Positions 18,256-26,444 of a DNA stretch of 64,000 bases are shown here, piece after piece (positions within the stretch are counted from its first letter, which is position 1; the number at the start of each line of letters is the position of its first letter). The notes under the pieces are model-generated. The model was not told the origin of the DNA. It did no database searches and saw nothing but the letters and a program-made list of their open reading frames with translations. The position numbers and the translations under genes are program-made. This stretch comes from Streptomyces sp. NBC_00249 (lineage in GTDB: Bacteria > Actinomycetota > Actinomycetes > Streptomycetales > Streptomycetaceae), in NCBI RefSeq assembly GCF_026342355.1, contig NZ_JAPEMV010000001.1:310001-374000 (forward strand), given 5' to 3'.

Positions 18256-18285
18256 CCTGACACCCCGCTGACAGGAAGTGTCAGC
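18256..18285 (-). promoter_or_regulatory. Candidate SARP box upstream of the precursor gene
   Basis: On the minus strand TGTCAGC and TGTCAGG occur with an exact 11-bp period (18256-18273 on the plus strand). The first copy is also one arm of a 7-bp inverted repeat, GCTGACA-N5-TGTCAGC, at 18267-18285. SARPs bind heptamers with 11-bp spacing upstream of -10. The site is about 80 bp before the precursor ATG, inside the 142-bp gap shared with the divergent M20 gene, and the cluster encodes its own SARP. Confidence 0.45.
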
Positions 18286-18320
18286 GCCCTGAGACGTCCG
18301 GTTCCGGCCGGTGGCCGAGC

Positions 18321-19598
18321 ATGGCCGTCATGACCGTCTCCGCCACGCCCGCCACGCCCGCCGGACTCCCCGCGCTCCTGCGGCCCCTGACGGCCTTCTA
18401 CCTGGACCTGCACCGCCACCCCGAGCTGTCGGGCGGGGAGCGGCGGACGGCGGACCGGTTCGCGGGCTGGCTGGAGTCCGCCGGGTACGCGACCACGCGC
18501 GGGATCGGCGGGCACGGTGTGGCCGGGGTGCTGCGCCGGGGCGCGGGCCCGACGGTGATGCTGCGCGCCGAGCTGGACGCCCTGCCGGTACGGGAGACCA
18601 CCGGCCTGCCCTACGCCAGCGAGGGCCCGGCGGCGCACGCCTGCGGGCACGACCTGCACCTGGCGGCGGCAGCCGGGGCCGCGTCCCTGCTGGCCGGGCC
18701 GGGCGCGCCGGACTGGCGGGGCACGCTCGTGGTGGTGGGGCAGCCCGCCGAGGAGACCTTGGAGGGGGCGCGGGCCATGCTGGCCGACGGCCTGTACGAG
18801 CGGACCGGGCGCCCGGACGTGGTCCTCGCGCAGCACTGCGCGCCGCTGCCGGCCGGGATGGTCGCGCACGGGTACGGGCCGATGACCGCCGGGAGCGTCA
18901 CCTTCCGGGTCGTCGTGCACGGGCGCGGCGGGCACGCGGGGGCCCCGCAGCTGACGGTGGACCCGGTGGTGGCGGCCGCCCACGTGGTGACACGGCTCCA
19001 GACGGTGGTGTCGCGGGAGGCGGCGCCGTCGGAGCTGGTGGCGGTGACCGTGGGCTCGTTCCGGGCGGGCGAGCGGGCGAACGTCGTACCCGACCGGGCC
19101 GAGCTGGGGATCACCGTACGGGCCGCCGGTGAGGCGGCGCTGGCACGGGCGGCGGAGGCCGTCGAGCGGATCGTACGGGCCGAGTGCGCCGCGTCGGGCT
19201 GTCCGAGGGAGCCGGAGATCGTCCGGGAGAGCTCCTCCCCCGTCACCCACCCGGATCCGGCGACGACGGCGACGGTGCGGGAGGCCCATACGGCACGGCT
19301 GGGCGCGGAGCGGGTGGCGATGTGGCCGCCGTCCCTGGCCACCGAGGACTTCGGGCTGTTCGGTGACGCGGGCCGGTCCGTGCACGGCGCCGAGGGGGTG
19401 CGGCTGGCCTACTGGATGCTGGGGGCGATCGGGCCGGCGGCCTGGGCCGCGGCGCCCGGGGAGGGCGCGGCGGCGAAGCTCGCGGCCCTCCCCGCCAACC
19501 ACGCCCCGGACTTCGCCCCCGACGTGCGTACGGCGCTGCCCGCCGGGGTGACCGCGCTGGCGGAAGCGGCCCTGGCCTGCCTGGACCGGCGCCGCTGA
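18321..19598 (+). CDS. M20-family amidohydrolase/peptidase
   Basis: The 425-residue protein has M20D signatures: RAELDALPV, HACGHDLHL, GQPAEE and HGRGGHAGAP, which supply the metal ligands and general base. Relatives hydrolyse N-acyl amino acids, IAA-amino acid conjugates or carboxy-terminal amides. It is divergent from the precursor gene and shares a 142-bp upstream region with it, so it could be an accessory hydrolase of the cluster or simply a neighbour. Start ATG 18321 has no clear ribosome site; ATG 18330 is an alternative. No signal peptide is seen, so it is cytoplasmic. Confidence 0.82.
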   Translation: MAVMTVSATPATPAGLPALLRPLTAFYLDLHRHPELSGGERRTADRFAGWLESAGYATTRGIGGHGVAGVLRRGAGPTVMLRAELDALPVRETTGLPYASEGPAAHACGHDLHLAAAAGAASLLAGPGAPDWRGTLVVVGQPAEETLEGARAMLADGLYERTGRPDVVLAQHCAPLPAGMVAHGYGPMTAGSVTFRVVVHGRGGHAGAPQLTVDPVVAAAHVVTRLQTVVSREAAPSELVAVTVGSFRAGERANVVPDRAELGITVRAAGEAALARAAEAVERIVRAECAASGCPREPEIVRESSSPVTHPDPATTATVREAHTARLGAERVAMWPPSLATEDFGLFGDAGRSVHGAEGVRLAYWMLGAIGPAAWAAAPGEGAAAKLAALPANHAPDFAPDVRTALPAGVTALAEAALACLDRRR

Positions 19599-19637
19599 GC
19601 GCGGCCGCGGTTTCCCGGTGGGGCTTCCCGGTGGGGG

Positions 19638-20108
19638 TCAGAAGGGCCGGGTCGGCAGGTACTTGCCGTCGAGGGTGATGACGGCCCGCTCGCCGCCGTC
19701 GGGGTCGGCGACCTTCTTGACGTCCAGCTTGAAGTTGATGGCGCTGATGATGCCGTCGCCGAACTGCTCGTGCACCAGGGCCTTGAGGGTGGTGCCGTAG
19801 ACCTGGAGCATCTCGTGGAAGCGGTAGATCGTCGGGTCCGTGGGGACGGAGCCGGGGATGGAGCCCCGGGTGGGGATGGTCTGGAGCCACATCGCGGCGT
19901 CCTCGTCCAGCTCCAGGAGCGTGGCGACGGCCTTCGCGGCGGCCTCGGGCAGCGGGTGCTGGCCGAGTACGGCGGCGGTGACGAAGGCGACGGACAGGCC
20001 GGTGGTGTCGGCGATCTCCTGCCAGGTGAGGTCCTTGCGGATCTTGGACTCGACCGCGGCGGCGGCGAGCTGCTCACGGACGGCGGGGGCGAACTGGGCG
20101 TGTGCCAT
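19638..20108 (-). CDS. cynS: Cyanate hydratase (cyanase)
   Basis: The 156-residue protein carries the cyanase catalytic residues at the classical positions R96, E99 and S122, in [10 protein letters not shown] and [11 protein letters not shown]. Cyanase converts cyanate and bicarbonate to ammonia and CO2, in the cytoplasm as a decamer. Its length equals that of the E. coli enzyme. It lies just downstream of a carbonic anhydrase on the same strand, the usual pairing that regenerates bicarbonate. GAGAGGAA lies 9 nt before the ATG. Confidence 0.95.
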   Translation of the reverse strand: MAHAQFAPAVREQLAAAAVESKIRKDLTWQEIADTTGLSVAFVTAAVLGQHPLPEAAAKAVATLLELDEDAAMWLQTIPTRGSIPGSVPTDPTIYRFHEMLQVYGTTLKALVHEQFGDGIISAINFKLDVKKVADPDGGERAVITLDGKYLPTRPF

Positions 20109-20168
20109 GGGGAAGGGTTCCTCTCGAAAGGGGTGGTGCGGGTGGTTTCTCTTTTTTTGGGGGGAGGT

Positions 20169-20771
20169 TCAGGCGGCGAGCGTGACGCGGCTGCCCGCGG
20201 GGGCCAGCTGTTCGACGGCGCCGGTGGGGATGTCGTAGACCCAGCCGTGCAGGGTCACGGTCCGCCCGGCGAGGGCCCGGGCCACCGAGGGGTGCGTGGC
20301 GAGGTTGGCGAGCTGGGCGCGTACGTTCTCCCGTACCAGGGCGTCCAGGCCGGCGCCGGCCCCCGCGGTACGGGCCAGGGAGGCGTCCGCGTGGCGCAGC
20401 CAGCCGGCGACGGCGGGCGCGGCGCTGAGGTCGTGCCGCTCGGCGAGGGCGGTCATGGCCCCGCAGGCGGAGTGCCCGCAGACCACGATGTCGGTGACGC
20501 CGAGGACGGCGACCGCGTACTCGATGCTGGCGGCGACCCCGTCCGGGCCGGGCGTGTGGGCGGGGACGAGGTTTCCGGCGGTCCGGATGACGAACAGCTC
20601 GCCCGGCTCGCTCTGGGTGATGAGCTCCGGCACCACGCGGGCGTCGGAGCAGCCGATGAACAGTGCGGTCGGGCGGTGGGTCGAGGCCAGCTCGGCGAAG
20701 AGTTCCTCCTTGGCGGGGAACACCTCGCGCCGGAACCGCTCGAGGCCCTCGGTGAGATCGTGCACGGTCAC
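20169..20771 (-). CDS. cynT: Beta-class carbonic anhydrase of the cyanate operon
   Basis: The protein (about 200 residues) has zinc-site motifs IGCSDARV and GHSACGAM typical of beta-carbonic anhydrases. It hydrates CO2 to bicarbonate, replacing the bicarbonate used by the adjacent cyanase. The start is taken as GTG 20771; GTG 20765, with GGGAG 5 nt upstream, is equally possible. An A7 run (minus strand) lies in the 60-bp gap before cynS. Divergent to it is the CynR-like regulator, and a shared palindrome lies between them. Confidence 0.88.
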   Translation of the reverse strand: MTVHDLTEGLERFRREVFPAKEELFAELASTHRPTALFIGCSDARVVPELITQSEPGELFVIRTAGNLVPAHTPGPDGVAASIEYAVAVLGVTDIVVCGHSACGAMTALAERHDLSAAPAVAGWLRHADASLARTAGAGAGLDALVRENVRAQLANLATHPSVARALAGRTVTLHGWVYDIPTGAVEQLAPAGSRVTLAA

Positions 20772-20829
20772 TCCCGTTCTCTGGGATCCACCCCGTGGGG
20801 CTGACGTGTTCCACCATGCACGACCTGCA

Positions 20830-20882
20830 CCTATAGCGTCCAAGACGTGCTGTCGATGAATTTCATCGATGGCATCTATAGT
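20830..20882. promoter_or_regulatory. Divergent cyn promoter with LysR-type palindrome
   Basis: TCGATGAA-T-TTCATCGA at 20853-20869 is a 17-bp palindrome. On either side lie -10-like hexamers, TATAGT (20877-20882, rightward) and TATAGG (20835-20830, leftward), so the palindrome overlaps both -35 regions. The rightward -10 is only 7 bp before ATG 20890, so the regulator mRNA is probably leaderless. Confidence 0.65.
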
Positions 20883-20889
20883 CGGTGCC

Positions 20890-21813
20890 ATGGCCATGGA
20901 ACTGCGTCATCTGCGCTACCTGCTCGCGGTCGCCGAGCAGCACAGCTTCACGCGCGCGGCGGAGGAGCTGCACATCTCCCAGCCCACCCTGTCCCAGCAG
21001 ATCAAGCAGCTGGAGCGGATGGTCGGCGTGCCGCTGCTGGACCGCGGCGGCCGCTCGGTGCGCCTCACCGACGCCGGGGAGGCCTACGCCCACCACGCCC
21101 GGCGGGCGCTGCGGGACCTGGAGGCGGCCGAGCGGGCCGTCCACGACGTCGCCGACCTCTCCCGCGGCCATCTGCGCCTCGCCCTCACGCCCACCTTCAC
21201 CGCGTACCTCCTCGGCCCCCTGCTCGCCGCCTTCCATGAGGCCCGTCCCGGCATCGGCGTCCAGGTGCGGGAGGCCCCGCAGGACCGCATCGAATCGGGG
21301 CTGCTGGCCGACGAGTTCGACCTCGGCATCGCCTTCCACGGACCGCACCTGCCGGGGATCGCCGCGACCCCGCTGTTCACCGAGCTCCTGACCCTGGTGG
21401 TCTCCTGCGCCCCCGGCCCGCCCGCCGCCGGGGCCGCGCTACCCGTGACGGAGCTGGCGGACCGCCGACTCGCCCTGCTCAGCGGGGACTTCGCCACCCG
21501 CGTGCACGTGGACGCGCATCTCGCGGCGCACGGGGTGCGCCCGCGCATCTCGGTCGAGGCCAATTCGGTCCAGGCCCTCACCGAGCTCGTCCGGCGCACC
21601 GGCCTGGCCACGGTCCTGCCCGAGGCCGTCACCGAAGAGCAGCCCGGACTGGCCCCGGTCCCCCTGGACCCGCCCCTGCCCCCGCGCACGGTCACCCTGC
21701 TGCGCCGCGACGGCGCGTACGAGAGCGCCGCCGCCCGCGCCTTCGCCGCCCTGGCCCACGAGTTGACCCGTACGCGCGGCTACGCCCCGCCGGTGCGACC
21801 CGCCGTCAGGTGA
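20890..21813 (+). CDS. cynR: LysR-family regulator, CynR-like
   Basis: The 307-residue protein has an N-terminal LysR helix-turn-helix (ELRHLRYLLAVAEQHSFTRAAEELHISQPTLSQ read in parts) and a periplasmic-binding-like effector domain. It is divergent from carbonic anhydrase and cyanase, the canonical CynR position, so cyanate is the probable inducer and the palindrome at 20853 the operator. ATG 20890 was chosen because a -10 element ends 7 bp upstream; ATG 20896 is also possible. Confidence 0.88.
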   Translation: MAMELRHLRYLLAVAEQHSFTRAAEELHISQPTLSQQIKQLERMVGVPLLDRGGRSVRLTDAGEAYAHHARRALRDLEAAERAVHDVADLSRGHLRLALTPTFTAYLLGPLLAAFHEARPGIGVQVREAPQDRIESGLLADEFDLGIAFHGPHLPGIAATPLFTELLTLVVSCAPGPPAAGAALPVTELADRRLALLSGDFATRVHVDAHLAAHGVRPRISVEANSVQALTELVRRTGLATVLPEAVTEEQPGLAPVPLDPPLPPRTVTLLRRDGAYESAAARAFAALAHELTRTRGYAPPVRPAVR

Positions 21814-21946
21814 TGCCGTAGCGCGGACCGACGAGGGCCCACCGGGCCGCGCCCCCGCGGATCGTCCGCCGGGCGCATCCCTTGCGCCCCCCATGGGACA
21901 GCGCCACTATCTCAACACGGCTGATCGGTACGAGAGAAGGAACAGC

Positions 21947-22603
21947 ATGGTCCAGCACGGCACCACTCCACCCCCCGGCACACCCCGGCGGCGTACCGCC
22001 AACACCGTCGCGGCGGTCGTCCTCCTGGCGGTACTCGGCCTGTGCGTCGCGCTCGCGGTGGTCTTCGACGACAAGGGCTCCTCGTCGTCGGACTCCAAGG
22101 GCGGCGGGAAGAGCGGTTCGTGGCAGACCGGCGACTGCGGCGGCCCCGACCCCAAGGCCGCCCCGGACGGCTACCGCGCGCTCGACTGCTCGGACTCCGC
22201 CGCCACCTTCAAGGCCCTGGAGGTCACCTCGGCCGGGATCCTCCCCGGCTCGATCCAGTGCCCGGCGGGGACGGACGTGATGATCCGGGTCTCGGTGTCC
22301 TACGGCTCCTCCGGCAAGGACAAGAACAAGGGCGGCGGCATCCCGACCCACACCGTCTGCGGACGCAACCTCTCCGGCGACCACCCCGGCGACGCGGGCG
22401 CCGGCGGCGGGCAGCTGGTGAAGGGCGACTGCGTGAGCTCGACGGCCCAGGAGGTGGCCTGCGCGAGCGCGGGCTCGGGCGCCGTCAAGGTCCTGGACCT
22501 GGTCAAGGAGAAGGAGCAGTGCCCGTCCGGCACCACCGAGCCGATGGAACTGACCCTGTCGATCGGCCGGCCCTACGACGTGATCTGCGGCGGCTCCGTC
22601 TAG
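21947..22603 (+). CDS. Membrane-anchored Ser/Gly-rich exported protein of unknown function
   Basis: The 218-residue protein has a short basic N-terminus, one transmembrane helix (about residues 20-40, VAAVVLLAVLGLCVALAVVF), a Ser/Gly/Lys linker and an extracytoplasmic domain with seven or so cysteines (CGG, CSD, CPAG, CGR, CVS, CAS, CPSG), suggesting disulfides. I do not recognise a family with certainty. GAGAAGGAA precedes ATG 21947. It is alone on this strand between the CynR-like gene and a convergent acetyltransferase. Confidence 0.7.
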   Translation: MVQHGTTPPPGTPRRRTANTVAAVVLLAVLGLCVALAVVFDDKGSSSSDSKGGGKSGSWQTGDCGGPDPKAAPDGYRALDCSDSAATFKALEVTSAGILPGSIQCPAGTDVMIRVSVSYGSSGKDKNKGGGIPTHTVCGRNLSGDHPGDAGAGGGQLVKGDCVSSTAQEVACASAGSGAVKVLDLVKEKEQCPSGTTEPMELTLSIGRPYDVICGGSV

Positions 22604-22613
22604 GCCGGACAGC

Positions 22614-23276
22614 TCACCGGCCGGCATCCGACGGCTCGTACCAGAGGCTCGTCATCGGGGAGTGCGCGGTCCAGCCCAGCGAGGCGTAGAGCGCCCGGCC
22701 CTCGGGCGTTCCGACCAGGACGCCCGTCCGTGCGCCGGCCTCGTACGCGGTGCTCTGCAGCGTGCGCATCACCAGGCCGCCGAGGCCCTTGCGCCGGTGC
22801 TCGGCGGCGGTCTCGACCTGGTCGACCACGACATGGGCGCCCGCCCGGGCGATCTGTCCGCGGGCTGCGAAGTGCCCGGCGGGCGTGCGGACCAGCACCC
22901 GGCTGACGCCGCCCCGGGTCCAGCTGGTGAGCGTGTAACCGGCCGGCACCCCGGTGCGCTCCGGCGCCAGGTGGCAGGTCATCAGGAAGCCGGGACTGTC
23001 GAGCCGCCAGCCCGGCCCGACCCAGGGCAGGACCGCCTGCTCCTCGGCGAACAGCTTGAGCCACGTCCCGGGCGCGCTCGTCCCGGCGACGATCTTGCGC
23101 ACGTCGCCCTCGGTGGGCTCCGGCAGCACGTGCCGGGAGACGTGCCGGGGCTGCCCGACGTCGATCGTCCATCCCCACGGCTCGTCGATCGGGTCCGAGC
23201 TGCCCCGGGAGACCGCCCAGCCGTCGATCCACATCCGCACGAGCTCACTGGTCCTGGTGTCCCTGGTGTCCGGCAT
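22614..23276 (-). CDS. GNAT-family N-acetyltransferase
   Basis: The 220-residue protein has the acetyl-CoA binding loop VETAAEHRRKGLGGLVMRTLQ and a C-terminal YASLGW element, the usual GNAT motifs A and B. The substrate is unknown. ATG 23276 was preferred over an in-frame ATG at 23309 because the latter overlaps TATTACTAT, a likely -10 region. It converges on the preceding exported-protein gene, 10 bp apart. Confidence 0.82.
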   Translation of the reverse strand: MPDTRDTRTSELVRMWIDGWAVSRGSSDPIDEPWGWTIDVGQPRHVSRHVLPEPTEGDVRKIVAGTSAPGTWLKLFAEEQAVLPWVGPGWRLDSPGFLMTCHLAPERTGVPAGYTLTSWTRGGVSRVLVRTPAGHFAARGQIARAGAHVVVDQVETAAEHRRKGLGGLVMRTLQSTAYEAGARTGVLVGTPEGRALYASLGWTAHSPMTSLWYEPSDAGR

Positions 23277-23412
23277 CGCCGCCCGCCCCCCTGAATAGTA
23301 ATAGGTCATACCGCTGAATGGACCTTACGTGACGGGCGTAGGATTTGGCCATAGGAGCAGGTCGCCCGACCGAGTCGAGCGCTGCACGAACGAGATCGAG
23401 GAGTGGTCCCCG

Positions 23413-23988
23413 GTGCCCCTGAACCACCTGGACGTCGGGCGGGCCGTAGCCGAGATGCTGCGGGTGCTCGGACCGCACGACGCGCAGGACTGGTCGGTGC
23501 CGGCGGGCTCGCTGGAGTGGAGCTGCCGGACCACCGCGGCCCACGTCGCGCACGACCTGCTGGCCTACGCCGGGCAGCTGGCGGGCCGCCCGGCCGACGC
23601 CTACCTGCCCTTCGACCTGACCGTCCGCGCGGACGCCTCCCCGCGGGAGGTGCTCCAGGTGGTCGCCGCCTGCGGCGGGCTGCTCGGCGCCGCGCTGGCC
23701 GTCGCGGGTCCGGACGTACGGGCCTGGCACTGGGGGCCGACCGACCCGGGCGGCTTCGCGGCGATGGGCGTCGCCGAGGTCCTCCTGCACACCCACGACA
23801 TCACGCGGGGGCTGGGGGTGGAGTGGCTGCCGCCGGGGGACCTGTGCGCCGCCGTGCTGCGCCGGCTCTTCCCCGACGCCCCGGCCGGCGACCCGGCCGG
23901 GGTCCTCCTGTGGTGCACGGGCCGGGGTGAGCTGGCCGGCCGGGCCCGCCGCACCTCCTGGACGTGGCAGGCCGCCCTCCCCGGCTGA
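23413..23988 (+). CDS. DinB/maleylpyruvate isomerase-like mycothiol-dependent protein
   Basis: The 191-residue protein matches the DinB-like/MDMPI_N fold: WSCRTTAAHVAHDL near residue 40 and HTHDITRGLG near 130 give the histidines expected to bind metal. Family members include mycothiol-dependent isomerases and transferases, but the substrate cannot be told. GTG 23413 follows GAGGAG by about 9 nt. It is divergent from the acetyltransferase. Confidence 0.72.
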   Translation: MPLNHLDVGRAVAEMLRVLGPHDAQDWSVPAGSLEWSCRTTAAHVAHDLLAYAGQLAGRPADAYLPFDLTVRADASPREVLQVVAACGGLLGAALAVAGPDVRAWHWGPTDPGGFAAMGVAEVLLHTHDITRGLGVEWLPPGDLCAAVLRRLFPDAPAGDPAGVLLWCTGRGELAGRARRTSWTWQAALPG

Positions 23989-24063
23989 CCGGGTCCCGGC
24001 CCCGGCCGGGCGAGCGAGCGCAAAGCGCGGGCAAAGCCGGCGGGCGGGGCGGGCCGGGGCGGC

Positions 24064-25407
24064 TCACGATGGAAGGACACCGACAGGAGTGAGCCGATGG
24101 ACGTCCGACGGTACGAGCTGGCGTTCCCCGACAGTGCCGGGACCGGCCAGGACATCGTGATCGTGGACCGTACCGAGTCCCGCGGGCCCGGCGGCCACCC
24201 CGTCTACGCCGACGCCACGGGCATCGTCCGGGCCGAGATCAGCGACCGGGGCGAGGTGCGCATGCTCCCCTCGGGCGGCCACCAGGTCCCGGCCCACCCC
24301 CTGACGGCCCGCCCCCTCCCGCCCTGACCCTCGGGTGCCCGGCGCGGCCTCGGAAACCGTGCCGTCCTCGCCCGTCACGTACACGGCGGCGCCGCCGACG
24401 GCGGGGGTGGTGCGGATGTCCGCTCCCACGCTCCGGCGCCACAGCTGGGTGCCGGTACCGGCTCGCAGGGCGTAGAGGTTGCCTCCGTCGCTGCCCAGGT
24501 AGACGGTCCCGCCGACGACGGCGGGTGAGCCCGCGACCGGGCCGGCGGCCTCGAAGCGCCAGCGTTCGCTTCCCGTGTCCACGTCCAGCGCGTGCAGCCG
24601 ACTCGAGGCGTCGGCGTAGAGGAACAGGTCCCCGTCGGCGGCCGGGGCGGCGGTCGGCGGTTCCAGGAGGGTGGCGGCCAGCACGATGGCGCCCGTCGCC
24701 ACCTCGATCCGGTACATGTCCTTGTCTCCGCTGACGACATGGACGAACCCCTTGGTGACGGCGGGGGTGAGGCGGATCGGCCTGTCCGTCTCCTTGGACC
24801 ACTTCAGCGTGCCGTCCGCCGGGTCCAGCGCGTACAGCTTGCCGTCCTCGCTGCCCGCGAGGAGCAGGCCGCCCTGGACCTTCGGCGAGGAGGCGATGTC
24901 GCCGCCGGTCTTGAACTGCCAGCGGTCCTCGCCCGTCCTGGCGTCCAGGGCGTACACGTGGTCGTCGACGCTGGTCGCGAACACCAGGCCGCCGTGGACG
25001 GCGGGCGCGCCGCGGACCGCTCCCCGGCCCGTCCGGTGCGACCAGGTCACGGACCCCTTCGCGGCATCCACCGCGTACACCTGGCCGTCCAGGCTGCCGA
25101 CGTACACCGTGCCGTCGGCGAAGGCGGGCGCGCCGGGGTCCGCCCCGAGGTCGCGGGCCAGCCTGCCCACCTGCGGTCCCGCCGGCTGCGAGCCCGCCGC
25201 CCTCGGGCTGCCACCGCGGTCCGACGGTATCCAGCGGACCACGGCCACGGTGGCCGCGAGGAGCACGGCGACGGCGACCGCCAGCGGCAGGGGGCGCCGG
25301 TACCAGGAGCCCGGCCGGGCGGGCGTCCCGGCCGGCAGCGCTCCCGCCCGCGGCGGCGTACACCCGGCTGATGGGCCCGTCGCGTCCGGGGCCGGGCGGG
25401 TGCGCGG
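24064..25407 (-). pseudogene. Damaged PQQ-like beta-propeller gene
   Basis: An open frame encodes a Pro/Gly/Ala-rich linker, one hydrophobic segment (LPLAVAVAVLLAATVAVV) and six PQQ-type blades (each about 36-40 residues with [VL]YALD..TG..RW). The seventh blade stops in mid-strand at GEDGTV (about 24360). Downstream the frame is unrelated read-through that crosses the whole DUF6296 gene antisense and ends at 24064. No ATG or GTG exists between the upstream stop at 25408 and GTG 25266, which lies inside the membrane segment. Linker, membrane helix and propeller are usual for the C-terminal half of Ser/Thr kinase-PQQ proteins, so this is probably a remnant. An intact short form starting at GTG 25266 cannot be excluded. 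Confidence 0.6.
24097..24327 (+). CDS. Small DUF6296-like protein
   Basis: The 76-residue protein starts MDVRRYELAFPD and contains GHPVYADATGIVRAEIS, the pattern I associate with the Streptomyces DUF6296 family of unknown function. AGGAG lies 7 nt before the ATG. It lies antisense within the read-through tail of the damaged propeller gene and is the better-supported reading of this stretch. Confidence 0.7.
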   Translation: MDVRRYELAFPDSAGTGQDIVIVDRTESRGPGGHPVYADATGIVRAEISDRGEVRMLPSGGHQVPAHPLTARPLPP

Positions 25408-25965
25408 TCAACGGGCGTACGGCTGCCCGTGCTTCAGCTCGTAGGAGGCCCGCTGCCGCCACCTGGTCCCGTCGTGGACCATGAGGTCGACCGAGGTGAC
25501 GCGGGCGGTCAGGGGGAGGTGGGCGGCGACGTCGGACTCGATCTCCGCGAGGAGGCTCCCGTCCTCGGACTGGGCCACCGTCAGGTGGGGCACGACGTCC
25601 TCGAACATCCCTCCGTACGGCGGGGTCTGCGGCCAGCGCGCGAAGACAGCGGCGGTGAGCTCGCGCAGGCGGGTGTCGGGTTCCGGGGCCAGGTGGAGCA
25701 CCCCCGGGAAGCGGCCGCAGTGCGTGAAGCGGAGGTCGAAGGCCGGCCGGGCGCCCAGCACCTCGGCGAGGGCCGCGTGAACCTCCGGGTCCAGCAGCTC
25801 CTCGTCGAGGAACGGGAACAGGACGGTGACGTGCGCCGGGACCCCGGCACGGGCCGAGGGGTCGTAGCGCTCGCGCCAGGCCCGTACGGCCGGTTCGGCC
25901 TCCGGGATGCGGACGACGAGGCCCGTGCGGCCCGCGCGGGGTGTGCCGGGGGCTGCCTGTGCCAT
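25408..25965 (-). CDS. 2'-5' RNA ligase family (2H phosphoesterase) protein
   Basis: The 185-residue protein has two HxT/S-like motifs, HVTVLFPF near residue 45 and HLTVAQ near 127, the paired histidines of the 2H phosphoesterase superfamily. Family members cleave or join 2'-5' linkages or hydrolyse cyclic phosphates; the physiological substrate is not predictable. It ends immediately before the propeller remnant in the same frame. Confidence 0.82.
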   Translation of the reverse strand: MAQAAPGTPRAGRTGLVVRIPEAEPAVRAWRERYDPSARAGVPAHVTVLFPFLDEELLDPEVHAALAEVLGARPAFDLRFTHCGRFPGVLHLAPEPDTRLRELTAAVFARWPQTPPYGGMFEDVVPHLTVAQSEDGSLLAEIESDVAAHLPLTARVTSVDLMVHDGTRWRQRASYELKHGQPYAR

Positions 25966-25975
25966 GTGGGGGGTG

Positions 25976-26338
25976 TCAGGAGGTCTGGGCGCGGGCGGCG
26001 GCCTGGCGTTGGCGCTTGCTGAGGGCGGCCATCGAGAGGTCCTCGGCCGTGGAGCGCAGCCGCTTGAAGCCGTAGCCGTGCTCCGTCAGCCAGCTCTCGG
26101 CGGCGAGTTCGGCGCGGGCCGTCGCCTCCAGGATGTCCTCCTCGGCCTCCCCGGAGTCGAGGTAGCGGAACGCGAAGGAGTTCCGGCCGCCGAGTTCGTA
26201 GGTGAGGTTGCCTTCGGTGGTGAAGGTCGCCCGCAGCATGTCGTGCTCCGGAGCTGCGGCCTCGAGTCCGGCGCGCTGTTCGGGGGTGAGGGCGTCGAAG
26301 AAGCCTCGGACGGTGACACGGAAGGTGCGGGTGCTCAT
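25976..26338 (-). CDS. DUF6204 family protein
   Basis: The 120-residue protein begins MSTRTFRVTVRGFFDALTPEQR, with ELGGRNSFAFRYLDSGEAEED later, matching the actinobacterial DUF6204 family of unknown function. ATG 26338 was chosen over an upstream in-frame ATG at 26374 because the family consensus starts there. It lies 10 bp upstream of the 2'-5' ligase gene and may be co-transcribed. Confidence 0.75.
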   Translation of the reverse strand: MSTRTFRVTVRGFFDALTPEQRAGLEAAAPEHDMLRATFTTEGNLTYELGGRNSFAFRYLDSGEAEEDILEATARAELAAESWLTEHGYGFKRLRSTAEDLSMAALSKRQRQAAARAQTS

Positions 26339-26404
26339 CCCCGCACCGTAGGTCAGGTTCCGTGCGGTGCGCACCGGGATTTCCGGGCACGCGGGCCCCG
26401 GCGG

Positions 26405-26434
26405 GCGGCGGGAACCCGGCCGGGTTCCCGCCGC
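26405..26434. terminator. Perfect 30-bp palindrome ending the importer operon
   Basis: GCGGCGGGAACCCGG (26405-26419) is followed directly by its exact complement (26420-26434). It lies 10 bp after the stop of the last ABC gene and before the DUF6204 start, so it most likely terminates the importer operon. Confidence 0.7.
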
Positions 26435-26444
26435 GAGTCCGGGC

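Noticed and set aside
18179..18320. A riboswitch or tRNA in the precursor-M20 gap
   Set aside because: No cloverleaf or known riboswitch fold was recognisable; the only structures are the short TGTCAG repeats.
24097..24327. The C-terminal 90 residues of the propeller frame as a real domain
   Set aside because: They read Gly/Arg/Val-rich nonsense directly antisense to a small gene with proper ribosome site and family pattern.
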